DNA from: Bacteroidales bacterium UBA4788
GTDB taxonomy: Bacteria; Bacteroidota; Bacteroidia; Bacteroidales; VadinHA17
Assembly (NCBI GenBank): GCA_002402965.1
Contig: DHGW01000042.1
Location: 1 to 23,243, forward strand
Length of the DNA stretch: 23,243 nt
Direction: 5' to 3'
The notes under the pieces were generated by a model that saw nothing but the letters and a program-made list of their open reading frames with translations, had not been told where the DNA came from and searched no databases. Below, piece by piece: positions 15,232 to 23,063 of this stretch. The position numbers and the translations under genes were made by a program. Within the stretch, counting starts at the first letter, position 1; each line of letters starts with the position of its first letter.

Positions 15232-16170
15232 TCAGAACGGGTCGCATTCGCGGTAAGCCCCGATGACACGGCGGACGCCCTCAGGCCCCCTGACACTGCG
15301 CCCGTGCTCCATGCATATTACCCCCTCATAGTCTCGTGAGAGCAGATAGCTGAAGATATTTTTGAAGTTGATCTCACCTGTTGTTGGCTCGTTCCTTCCA
15401 GGATTGTCCCCGACATGGAAGGCAGTGATCTCATCCCAGCATGCTTCGATGTTGGGTATAAGATTACCCTCACTGATCTGCTGGTGATACATGTCTTCCA
15501 CAATCTTAACCGCAGGACTGTTAACTGCCTTGCAAACCTGGTAAGCCTGCGGCATCCCTGTCAGCCACAGTCCCGGGTGGTCGCGCAAAGTGTTCAGCGG
15601 TTCCAGAGCCAGGGTGATCCCTTCCGGCCCTACCAGGTCAGCACAGTATTTAAGGTTGTCGATTACGTTTGCCCGCTGCATGTCTGGGTGGATTCTCTCA
15701 TCATACCTTCCCGGCACCACCAGAGCTGTCTTGAAACCTGTTCGCCGGGCGACTTCGATGCCCTCCTCCATTTTCGTCGTCAGGAAATCACGCACCTCGC
15801 GGTGAGGCAGCACGAAGGAGGTCTTGCCGAAATCTGCATACAGCACCCACGGACCCATCATCAGGCCCATGCGCTGTATTTTTGTGGCTATCCTCTCCTG
15901 ATCCTCCACCGGGCGTCCTGGCAGCCCGTTGTCAAAAAGAGCCCTGAAGCCCTTGTCGGCAAGGAACTGTATATTGTCAACCGGGTCTTCGCTACCGCTT
16001 AGTTCGCGGAACATGCCTATTGACGGTGCGTATGCCAGCCTGAAAGGCTTGTCGGCGTCCGGAACAGAGGAGGAACGGCTTCTCCCCGTCAGAAGCAAAG
16101 GGGCAGAGAAAAGCGCCGCACCGGCTGCTGTTGCTCCCCTCAGGAAACTGCGTCGTGATCTTGTATCCAT
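15232..16170 (-). CDS. Tat-exported hydroxypyruvate isomerase-like TIM-barrel protein
   Basis: A 312-residue sugar phosphate isomerase/epimerase superfamily (AP endonuclease 2-like TIM barrel) protein. ATG at 16170 gives a twin-arginine leader, SRRSFLRG, with a hydrophobic AATGAALFSAPLLL-type stretch; longer frames upstream lack a good leader. Metal/catalytic residues expected for hydroxypyruvate-isomerase-like members are Glu190 (LALEPLN), Asp226-containing VEDMYHQ, His252 in FHVGDNPGRNEP (followed by TGEINF) and Glu288 (CMEHG). Real hydroxypyruvate isomerases are cytoplasmic, so an exported member likely acts on sugars or keto-sugars. It lies 69 bases after the Tat-exported Gfo/Idh/MocA gene, which fits a periplasmic oxidation then isomerisation or elimination step. 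Confidence 0.87.
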   Translation of the reverse strand: MDTRSRRSFLRGATAAGAALFSAPLLLTGRSRSSSVPDADKPFRLAYAPSIGMFRELSGSEDPVDNIQFLADKGFRALFDNGLPGRPVEDQERIATKIQRMGLMMGPWVLYADFGKTSFVLPHREVRDFLTTKMEEGIEVARRTGFKTALVVPGRYDERIHPDMQRANVIDNLKYCADLVGPEGITLALEPLNTLRDHPGLWLTGMPQAYQVCKAVNSPAVKIVEDMYHQQISEGNLIPNIEACWDEITAFHVGDNPGRNEPTTGEINFKNIFSYLLSRDYEGVICMEHGRSVRGPEGVRRVIGAYRECDPF

Positions 16171-16239
16171 AATGATTGCTTGTTTCTGTCTGACCGGCAG
16201 GCGTATCTGATGCCTGTTCACTCCGGGAGTGCAGGTTAA

Positions 16240-17568
16240 TTATTCGCCCGGAATGGGTACACTCTTCGGTACATCAACCGGACCCATATCAAATACCTTC
16301 GGTCCCAGCTTGAGATCAGAGTTCATTACCTCATCCCAGGTCACCATCTTGCCTGTATAAGCAGATATCCTGCCCATTATCCCGGCCATTGTCGACACTG
16401 CCACAAATTCAGCCTCATTCAAAGGTTTACCCGTACGTATAGCTGTGACGAAGTCGATGTGCTCCTGGTCATAGGGGCTCCTTATCAGCTGGTCAGTCAT
16501 CTTTCCCTGGTCATCAAGCTTGTAACCCTCATATTTCCATAGTTCGGTTCCGGCTGGATCCCATACGGTATTCTGGCAGTTGGAGGTGCCTTTGGTGCCC
16601 TGTATCCACTCTGAGACGTTACCCTCGGTGCCGTTTATCTGGCGGCACATGCTGTGAACATGGAAGCCGCCGTCATAGATAAAATCGGTGCTGAAGAAGT
16701 CATACTGGTCGCCTGTGACGCGACGGTGACGGGCACCGAAGGAGACGGCCGAGACCGGCTTCTTGCCTGTGAACCAGTTGATGACATCAATATTATGAAC
16801 ATGCTGCTCAACGATGTGGTCTCCCGACAGCCAGCTCCAGTTCACCCAGTCGCGGATCATGTACTCCATCTCTGACCATGACGGGTTGGGGTCACGGTAC
16901 CACAGCTGGTTCTGGTTCCAATAGCAATTGGCTGCCACGATGTCACCGATCATGCCTTCCTGAACCTTGCCCCATGTAGCTACATAGTCGTGCTGGTGAT
17001 GACGCTGGGTCCCGGTTACAACGCAGAGCTCCATGCCCTTCGCCTTCTCGCCTGTGGCCATAATCTGTCTTGCACCTGCCGGGTCAACTGCAACGGGCTT
17101 CTCCATGAACACATGCTTGCCGGCTGAGACGGCAGCCTCGAAATGTATCGGGCGGAAGTAGGGTGGTGTGGCAAGGATGATTATATCAACCCCTGAGTCA
17201 ATTACCTTCTGGTAGGCATCAAAACCTGTAAAGCATTTTTCATCGGCTATTTCAACTCCGTCCTTTGCAAGGCGCTCGCGGCAGGCAGTGACCCTGTCGT
17301 CAAAGACATCGCCCAGGGCTGCGATAGTAAGGTTCGGTCCTGAGTGAAGGAAATTGAGTGCGGCGCCGGTGCCCCTGCCCCCGCAGCCTATGAGACCTGC
17401 CTTGAGCAGCGGACCGTCAGGTGCCGTATCGAGCATGACGGGCAGAACGACTTTTGTGCGCTTCTCGGTTGAACATGATGTAAGGAATGCCGGTACTACG
17501 ATTCCTGCCGCCCCCGCGGCTGCTGCAGTACCAAGGAAGTTTCTTCTGGAGATTGATGATTTTTTCAT
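16240..17568 (-). CDS. Tat-exported Gfo/Idh/MocA family oxidoreductase
   Basis: A 442-residue NAD(P)-dependent sugar oxidoreductase. The N-terminus is a twin-arginine signal, SRRNFLG (7-13), followed by a hydrophobic stretch and a lipobox-like LTSC (Cys32), so it may be a Tat-exported lipoprotein. The Rossmann motif GLIGCGGRGTG is at 58-68 and the family hallmark EKPVAVD at 156-162. The segment EQHVHNIDVINWFTGK carries the histidine region typical of this Tat-signal subgroup. Exported members are thought to keep NAD bound and to oxidise or reduce sugars in the periplasm. A candidate promoter box lies about 21 bases upstream. It heads a run of four same-strand genes, with the TIM-barrel gene next. 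Confidence 0.92.
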   Translation of the reverse strand: MKKSSISRRNFLGTAAAAGAAGIVVPAFLTSCSTEKRTKVVLPVMLDTAPDGPLLKAGLIGCGGRGTGAALNFLHSGPNLTIAALGDVFDDRVTACRERLAKDGVEIADEKCFTGFDAYQKVIDSGVDIIILATPPYFRPIHFEAAVSAGKHVFMEKPVAVDPAGARQIMATGEKAKGMELCVVTGTQRHHQHDYVATWGKVQEGMIGDIVAANCYWNQNQLWYRDPNPSWSEMEYMIRDWVNWSWLSGDHIVEQHVHNIDVINWFTGKKPVSAVSFGARHRRVTGDQYDFFSTDFIYDGGFHVHSMCRQINGTEGNVSEWIQGTKGTSNCQNTVWDPAGTELWKYEGYKLDDQGKMTDQLIRSPYDQEHIDFVTAIRTGKPLNEAEFVAVSTMAGIMGRISAYTGKMVTWDEVMNSDLKLGPKVFDMGPVDVPKSVPIPGE

Positions 17569-17588
17569 AACGGTTATGGTTGGATAGT

Positions 17589-17596
17589 CAAAGATA
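17589..17596 (-). promoter_or_regulatory. Candidate -7 box (TATCTTTG) of the Gfo/Idh gene
   Basis: On the minus strand TATCTTTG matches TAnnTTTG and ends 20 bases before the ATG at 17568. It predicts a short leader of about 15 bases. No clear -33 TTG is seen. Confidence 0.45.
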
Positions 17597-17635
17597 GTAT
17601 TTATGTTTAATGTTGTTGGCCTGACAGTATGCGGT

Positions 17636-17782
17636 TTACAATTCTATATGCTCTACGAGCAACGGATATAAAATGTCATCTGCTCTACGATGCTTTATGC
17701 GCTCCGCGCAATGATTCGCCGTAGGCGATAAAGCATTGTAGAAGAATACGCCCACCGAAACCTTGGCCGTAGGTCATCAAGG
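17636..17782. repeat. Interspersed palindromic repeat cluster, locus B, with a three-way junction
   Basis: A left half-unit at 17636-17665 has hairpin TGCT-CTACG-AGCA (17649-17661). The core is 17685-17741. CTACGATGCTTTAT (17685-17698) pairs over its full length with ATAAAGCATTGTAG (17728-17741), counting one G-T pair. Inside lie hairpins GCGC-TCC-GCGC (17699-17709) and CGCC-GTA-GGCG (17717-17727). The fold is a compact three-way junction of 57 bases. A further right half-unit, GGCC-GTA-GGTC enclosed by CCTTG/CAAGG, is at 17761-17782 and ends just before the cytochrome stop codon. The cluster lies after the cytochrome gene and upstream of the Gfo/Idh promoter. Confidence 0.8.
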
Positions 17783-17785
17783 AGC

Positions 17786-19237
17786 CTATTTATCGTCTGA
17801 TCCGTAATCCATCACCACCCGGAATCCCACATAAAAGCAATCCGAATACCACCATATGCTCTTCGGCATCTGCGGGTCGGTCTTCAGCCACTCATCTTTC
17901 CGGGTGTGGTCACGGGCAGCGCTGCGGACACCCGATGCGTCGTCGCGGAATGAACCACCCCTGATTACATGCTCATCAGTCCCCTCATATATATCCGAAC
18001 AGAACTCGGCAACGTTCCCGCTCATGTTCTTCAATCCCCACGGGTTGGCCTTTACCGCCGGAGGTTCCAGTGTCTTCGACGGACTGTTGCCCTGGTAGAT
18101 AACATATGTATTAATCACCGATGTATCGGGTTTGCCTCCGAATAGCCCCTTCTTCTCATACTTCGCCGGGTCTCCTCCAAAGAAATAAGGTGTGACGGTG
18201 CCGGCCCTGCATGCATACTCCCATTCCGCTTCGGTGGGCAGCCTGTAATTCTTTCCCGAGACCTTTGAGAGCCATTTGCAGTAGGTCTCGGCAGCGTGCC
18301 AGCTCATAGAGATGGCAGGCCGCTGCCCCATCCCCCAGTTCTGATCCGGCTTGCCGTACGGCGGCGTGGCACCACTTATTGCATCAACGTCCGCATCCTG
18401 CCTCCGTGAACCCTCCGTATCGGTCGTTCGCCCTTCCGAGGCGGTCTGCCTGTAAAACTCCATGTACTCGTCCCATGTCACCTCAACCTCGGCAATAAAG
18501 AAGGAATCGACCTTCACCAGCTTCTGCTCCTCGTCGCTGTCGCGAAGCGGCTCATCCGCAGGACTTCCCATTGTGAACTCCCCTCCCGGCACAGCGATCA
18601 TGCGGAAGGATACTCCCGATCCGGGAATCTGCTCGTCAAAATCTTCAAATGCAGTGACCGTGGCCGGAGATTGAAACAGTGTGTCCGGGCGGGTGGCGGT
18701 TGCGGCAAAACCGGTGTTGCTGCCATGGAGGTAACCCTCAATATAGTGTCCGGAGTTGAGGTGACAGCTGATGCACTGCATATCCTCTCCCTTTTCGGTC
18801 ATTTGCTTGTAGTAGAGATGAGCCTCCGAGCCCTCACGGGTCAGCTTCGCCGGGAAGAGATTCTCATGACATTTCACGCAACTTGAATTATATACATGTT
18901 TCGAGGCGCGCTCAAGGGTCGATGCCGCATCCCAGTCAAATTCAGTCGAGTCCTTCGTCCAGAGACTCCAGAGATCCCGCATACCGGTCTTTGCCTTTTC
19001 AACCAGGTAGCCTTCGCCCTTAGGCGGAAGATGGCACTCGGCGCAGGCGGTATGGTAACCTGATTGTGTGGCGTAATGGACTCCCTGCTTCCAGCTGGAG
19101 GTTGCCTGGGGATGAACGTGACAGATGGCACAGAAATCATTTGTCGAGGTGACCTCCACAGCCCTTCCCATCCCGGCAAAGATCAGCAACCCGGCGATCA
19201 GCCCGGCAAAAAACAACACCCAGGTCCTTCTTTTCAC
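17786..19237 (-). CDS. Tetraheme NapC/NrfH-type cytochrome c fused to SUMF1-like domain
   Basis: A 483-residue fusion. Residues 7-23 form a single N-terminal membrane anchor. Residues 28-172 are a NapC/NirT/NrfH-type domain with four CxxCH heme sites: CAICH (36-40), CAECH (65-69), CVKCH (120-124) and CISCH (155-159). Such proteins pass electrons from menaquinol to periplasmic enzymes. Residues 210-475 are a formylglycine-generating-enzyme/SUMF1 (C-type lectin-like) domain, with MIAVPGGEFTMGS, RLPTEAEWEYACRAG, GNVAEFC, VIRGGSF and a final GFRVV. After RGGSF the usual two cysteines of active FGE are absent (RDDASGVRSAAR), so formylglycine formation is unlikely. The SUMF1 part may bind a partner or ligand. 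No nrfA or other reductase lies beside it. Domain calls are strong; the function of the fusion is unknown. Confidence 0.9.
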   Translation of the reverse strand: MKRRTWVLFFAGLIAGLLIFAGMGRAVEVTSTNDFCAICHVHPQATSSWKQGVHYATQSGYHTACAECHLPPKGEGYLVEKAKTGMRDLWSLWTKDSTEFDWDAASTLERASKHVYNSSCVKCHENLFPAKLTREGSEAHLYYKQMTEKGEDMQCISCHLNSGHYIEGYLHGSNTGFAATATRPDTLFQSPATVTAFEDFDEQIPGSGVSFRMIAVPGGEFTMGSPADEPLRDSDEEQKLVKVDSFFIAEVEVTWDEYMEFYRQTASEGRTTDTEGSRRQDADVDAISGATPPYGKPDQNWGMGQRPAISMSWHAAETYCKWLSKVSGKNYRLPTEAEWEYACRAGTVTPYFFGGDPAKYEKKGLFGGKPDTSVINTYVIYQGNSPSKTLEPPAVKANPWGLKNMSGNVAEFCSDIYEGTDEHVIRGGSFRDDASGVRSAARDHTRKDEWLKTDPQMPKSIWWYSDCFYVGFRVVMDYGSDDK

Positions 19238-19346
19238 TCAACAGGATTTAAAGCTGTCAAGATAATAAAAATCGAAATCCGCTCTACCAGTGTGGGCACT
19301 GTGATTAGATTTGCGGCATGACTCAGCTTCGTCAGCCTTAATTTAT

Positions 19347-19354
19347 TACTTTTG
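19347..19354 (+). promoter_or_regulatory. Candidate -7 box (TACTTTTG) of the fusion-hydrolase/GH20 operon
   Basis: TACTTTTG fits TAnnTTTG and ends 14 bases before the ATG at 19369, implying a very short leader. It lies in the 131-base divergent gap with the cytochrome gene. No convincing -33 element is seen. Confidence 0.45.
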
Positions 19355-19368
19355 GCAAAAGCGAAGAA

Positions 19369-20706
19369 ATGAGACGAACTATACTGACAATTCTCCTTCT
19401 GCTCATTTTCATTTCAGTCGGAGCACATCCCTGGAAGCCCAGGCATTATGTGATCATCGACAGCGACGGCGGAATTGACGACCTGAAGGCAATCTGCATG
19501 ATGATGGCATCACCTGACGTAAGGATACTGGCCATCACAGTTTCGGACGGATTTCTCAAAGCCCCGGCTGCATATGAAAAGATAAGGAAGATGGCTGACG
19601 CCCTGCATCACGAGGGCCTTCCCGTGGCTGGACCGGATGAGGCTGTGGCTCTCATTGCCAGGATGCTGCCTTCGGAAACTACACCTGTGAAGTTTGTTGC
19701 CCTTGGCTCCCTTGAGACAGCTGCAGCAGCCATGGCAGACATCCCCTCGTTCACCTCCCGGGTGAATCAGCTCTTCTGGAGCAACAGCGGGCTGCCGGGA
19801 AAGGATGGATTTAACTACAGGTCAGATCCGGAAGCTGCAGAAAAGGTACTTGATGGCACTGTCCCGGTGACAGTCACCGGGAGCGGTGGAGCAGGATTCT
19901 ATGATAAAGGACTCCTTCAGAACATAGGTGGCCTCCATACCCCTTATGCCGCCATGGTCAAAGAACTGATAAACTCAATGCCATCGCATAGCTTCGTCTA
20001 TACTGCTTTTGATGAGATGGTGCCCCTGCTTCTACACTTCCCGGAGCTCTTCACTGAGGCAGGCGAAGAAGATAAAGCCATTTACCGTACTCCTTCCAAT
20101 GTGGAAGGGCTGAGAGTGGCAGCATTCAAAATTCTAAATGGTGAGACTGTTGACCGTATGCAGGTGATCAGGAACATGCCGGCTGATACTGCTTTCTATA
20201 TGCCTGACATTCAGCCGTTCATAACTGAAATAAGAAACAAATGCGGTGAGGACGAATGGACCTCCGGTGTGATAGCCAACGAACTCCACCGCCACCTGGG
20301 GGTATTCGCCATAATTGGCGTGAAGATGGGCATCAGGGCACGGGAGTATTTCTGCACAGGTGTCGACGAGATGACTGTGACCACTCACGCCGGATCCATC
20401 CCGCCTCTGAGCTGCATGAACGACGGTATACAGGTGAGCACCGGGGCCACTCCCGGACACGGGCTTCTGGCTGTAAGCGCTGAAAAACCGTTCTTCGCAG
20501 CAGCCGACTTCACCCATAAGGATATCACTATCCGCATTACTCTGAAACAAGAACTTGCCGACAGGGTATCAGCTGAGCTTAAGGAGATTAATTTTATCCA
20601 CGGCCTCGACAGTGATATCTACTGGGAACTGGTCAGAAAGAATTCAATCAAGTACTGGCTGCAGTTCGACAGACATGAAATATTTGATATTGAGGTAATT
20701 AATTAA
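19369..20706 (+). CDS. Secreted nucleoside hydrolase-like protein fused to FmdE-like domain
   Basis: A 445-residue exported fusion with a signal peptide at about 1-19. Residues 25-260 resemble inosine-uridine preferring nucleoside hydrolases. They show DSDGGIDDLKAI (31-42) for the calcium-binding DxDxxxDD motif, ALGSLETAAAA (111-121), GFNYRSDPEAAEKVL (147-161) and FDEMVPLLLHFPELF (214-228), which aligns with the usual HDPLAVAY region. Residues 300-445 resemble FmdE: ELHRHLGVFAIIGVKMG (305-321) and SCMNDGIQVSTGATPGHG (348-365). The FmdE HGHxCPG motif is altered to LHRHLGVF. The nucleoside-hydrolase catalytic His region is also degenerate (FDE instead of HDP), so classical hydrolase activity is doubtful. 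Seven bases separate it from the GH20 gene. Enzyme activity is unknown. Confidence 0.78.
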   Translation: MRRTILTILLLLIFISVGAHPWKPRHYVIIDSDGGIDDLKAICMMMASPDVRILAITVSDGFLKAPAAYEKIRKMADALHHEGLPVAGPDEAVALIARMLPSETTPVKFVALGSLETAAAAMADIPSFTSRVNQLFWSNSGLPGKDGFNYRSDPEAAEKVLDGTVPVTVTGSGGAGFYDKGLLQNIGGLHTPYAAMVKELINSMPSHSFVYTAFDEMVPLLLHFPELFTEAGEEDKAIYRTPSNVEGLRVAAFKILNGETVDRMQVIRNMPADTAFYMPDIQPFITEIRNKCGEDEWTSGVIANELHRHLGVFAIIGVKMGIRAREYFCTGVDEMTVTTHAGSIPPLSCMNDGIQVSTGATPGHGLLAVSAEKPFFAAADFTHKDITIRITLKQELADRVSAELKEINFIHGLDSDIYWELVRKNSIKYWLQFDRHEIFDIEVIN

Positions 20707-20713
20707 AAGACAA

Positions 20714-23047
20714 ATGAAACTGCCCTCACTCTTCACCGTTCTGGCAGCAGCACTCCTCCTGACTGCATGCCGTTCAGGGAAGGATTCTGCTCCCGCCCTG
20801 ATACCACAACCGGTTGACATGAAGGTCGCCCCCGGTCACTTCAGTCTGATACCGGAAGCACGCATATCCTGGTCAGGCGGCGCAGGGGCCGCAATTATGG
20901 CTGAAGAGCTTGCCGCGATGCTGCGCCCCGTAACCGGATATGAGCTGACAACCGCCGAGGGTATTGACGGCAACATACGCCTGATCATTGAAGCCGGTAC
21001 GGAATGGAAAAAGGAAGAGTACCATCTGAAGGTGCAAAGGAAGAGCGTAACACTCACCGCCGGAACCTCCGAGGGGCTCTTTCGCGGCATCCAGACAGCC
21101 AGACAACTGCTTCCCCCTCAGGTTTTCGGAGGAGAAACTGCTGCCGGGCTAAAGTGGACAATGCCGTGTATCACTGTTACAGATTATCCCCGTTTCGAAT
21201 GGAGGGGAATGCATCTCGATGTGAGCAGGCACTTCTTTGACGTGGAGTTCGTAAAGCGGTATATCGACATTTTGGCAATGCACAAGCTCAATGTCTTCCA
21301 CTGGCACCTCGTCGATGACCAGGGCTGGCGCATCGAGATAAAAAAATACCCGAAGCTCACTGAGGTGGGCGCATGGCGGGTGGACCGTGAAGACAAACCC
21401 TGGGACTCAAGGGAACCTCAGAAACCAGGCGAAGAGGCAACTTACGGCGGATTCTATACGCAGGAAGAGATCAGGGAAATTGTTGCCTATGCCGCGGAGA
21501 GGTACATAACGGTTGTGCCTGAGATCGAGATGCCGGCACACGTGGGTTCGGCTCTTGCCGCCTACCCTGAATACTCCTGTACCGGAGGGTCTTTCACCGT
21601 GCCTCCCGGCGGGGTGTGGCCCATAACAGATATCTATTGCGCGGGAAAGGATGAGACCTTCGCTTTCATTAAGGATGTGCTGACCGAGGTTATGGAACTC
21701 TTCCCATCTGAGTATATCCACGTTGGCGGCGATGAAGCAGACAAGACCGAATGGAAGAAGTGTCCAGACTGCCAGGCAAGAATCCGTGAGGAAGGACTGG
21801 CGGGTGAAGCCGAACTTCAAAGCTATTTCATAAAACGAATTGAAAAGTTCCTCGGCTCGAAAGGCAGGAAACTGATCGGGTGGGATGAGATCCTCCAGGG
21901 CGGACTGGCTCCCGAGGCCACCGTGATGTCATGGCAGGGCTTCGAGGGCGGTGAGGCTGCCGCACGCTCAGGCCATGAAGCTGTCATGGCACCTGTTTCG
22001 CACTGTTATTTCAATGTTTACCAGGGAGATCCTGCTACTGAACCCGAGTCGTTCCGCGGACTGCTGACGCTGAAAAAGGTATACTCCTTTGAGCCCGTGC
22101 CCCCTGAACTCTCTGCTGAAGAGGCGGATTTCATCATCGGCGCACAGGGTTGCCTCTGGACTGAGTACATCACTGACGGTGCAACAGCGGAATATATGAT
22201 ATTGCCGCGACTGACAGCGCTTTCGGAGGTGGTCTGGACGCCTGCGGAGAGCAGGAACTGGGAAGGATTCAACCGGCGACTGCCGAAGATGATGGAGAGG
22301 TTTGATGCTGCTGGACTGAACTACTCCCGCGGCTCATACAATGTTGATATGTCAGCTTCATGGGATGAGGCATCAGGGAACATAATCCTTGAGATGACAT
22401 CAGAGCAGCCGTCGCCGGACATCAGGTACACCACTGACGGTACAGACCCCGGCACCGGGTCACCGGTATATACCGGGCCCCTGAAAATGTCCGGTAAGGT
22501 CACGGTGAGGGCAGCCATTTTTGATAACGGTGAGATGATGGGCGGAATCAGTACGAAAAGCATCAACATAAACAAGGCCACCGCAATGAAAGTGCAATAC
22601 AACACCCCCTTTTCCGACAGGTACAAGGGTTTCGGTGACCGGACCCTCGTCAACGGCATCAGCGGCAGTGGTGACTTCAATGACGGCCAGTGGCAGGGAT
22701 TCGAGGGAACGGATATGGATGTGGTTATTGACCTGGGAAGGGAGACCCCGGTATCTTCAATATCATCCGGATACATGGCTGTAGTAGGAAGCTGGATCTT
22801 CCTTCCGCAGAGTGTTGAATATTCATGGTCATCCGACGGCACCAATTATTCTGCGGCTCAGGTCATCGTAACTGAGATCGGGCCAGCCGATCAGGGAAAC
22901 AGGGCTGAGACCTACTTCGCTTCCTTTCCCGAGGCCAGCGCAAGATATGTACGGGTTGTTGCCAGGGGTCAGATTACCTGTCCCACATGGCACGCCGGTG
23001 CCGGGAATAAAGCCTGGCTGTTCTGTGATGAGATAGTTGTGGAATAA
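20714..23047 (+). CDS. GH20 beta-N-acetylhexosaminidase lipoprotein with CHB_HEX_C and F5/8-type C domains
   Basis: A 777-residue lipoprotein (signal peptide, lipobox LTAC, Cys19). Domains in order: a GH20b N-terminal domain (about 30-150), the GH20 TIM barrel (about 155-500), a chitobiase/hexosaminidase C-terminal Ig-like domain (about 558-612, IRYTTDGTDPGTGSPVYTGP) and an F5/8-type C (discoidin-like) domain (about 630-777). The barrel opens with WRGMHLDVSRHFF and carries the catalytic pair Asp340-Glu341 in HVGGDEADK. The mechanism uses the substrate's N-acetyl group. It removes terminal GlcNAc or GalNAc from glycans outside the cytoplasm. It follows the nucleoside-hydrolase/FmdE gene by 7 bases. 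No SusC/SusD pair is present nearby. Identification is very secure; linkage preference is unknown. Confidence 0.96.
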   Translation: MKLPSLFTVLAAALLLTACRSGKDSAPALIPQPVDMKVAPGHFSLIPEARISWSGGAGAAIMAEELAAMLRPVTGYELTTAEGIDGNIRLIIEAGTEWKKEEYHLKVQRKSVTLTAGTSEGLFRGIQTARQLLPPQVFGGETAAGLKWTMPCITVTDYPRFEWRGMHLDVSRHFFDVEFVKRYIDILAMHKLNVFHWHLVDDQGWRIEIKKYPKLTEVGAWRVDREDKPWDSREPQKPGEEATYGGFYTQEEIREIVAYAAERYITVVPEIEMPAHVGSALAAYPEYSCTGGSFTVPPGGVWPITDIYCAGKDETFAFIKDVLTEVMELFPSEYIHVGGDEADKTEWKKCPDCQARIREEGLAGEAELQSYFIKRIEKFLGSKGRKLIGWDEILQGGLAPEATVMSWQGFEGGEAAARSGHEAVMAPVSHCYFNVYQGDPATEPESFRGLLTLKKVYSFEPVPPELSAEEADFIIGAQGCLWTEYITDGATAEYMILPRLTALSEVVWTPAESRNWEGFNRRLPKMMERFDAAGLNYSRGSYNVDMSASWDEASGNIILEMTSEQPSPDIRYTTDGTDPGTGSPVYTGPLKMSGKVTVRAAIFDNGEMMGGISTKSININKATAMKVQYNTPFSDRYKGFGDRTLVNGISGSGDFNDGQWQGFEGTDMDVVIDLGRETPVSSISSGYMAVVGSWIFLPQSVEYSWSSDGTNYSAAQVIVTEIGPADQGNRAETYFASFPEASARYVRVVARGQITCPTWHAGAGNKAWLFCDEIVVE

Positions 23048-23063
23048 TATGCAGGGATTACAT

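Noticed and set aside
17685..17741. The three-way junction as a tRNA or tRNA-like gene
   Set aside because: It is too short at 57 bases and has no T-arm GGTTC motif, anticodon arm of seven-base loop, or CCA-like acceptor end.
17786..18620. The SUMF1-like domain as an active formylglycine-generating enzyme
   Set aside because: The two cysteines expected after RGGSF are missing, and no sulfatase gene lies nearby.
19369..23047. A classical polysaccharide utilisation locus around the GH20 gene
   Set aside because: No SusC/SusD pair, sigma/anti-sigma pair or hybrid two-component regulator is present in the window.
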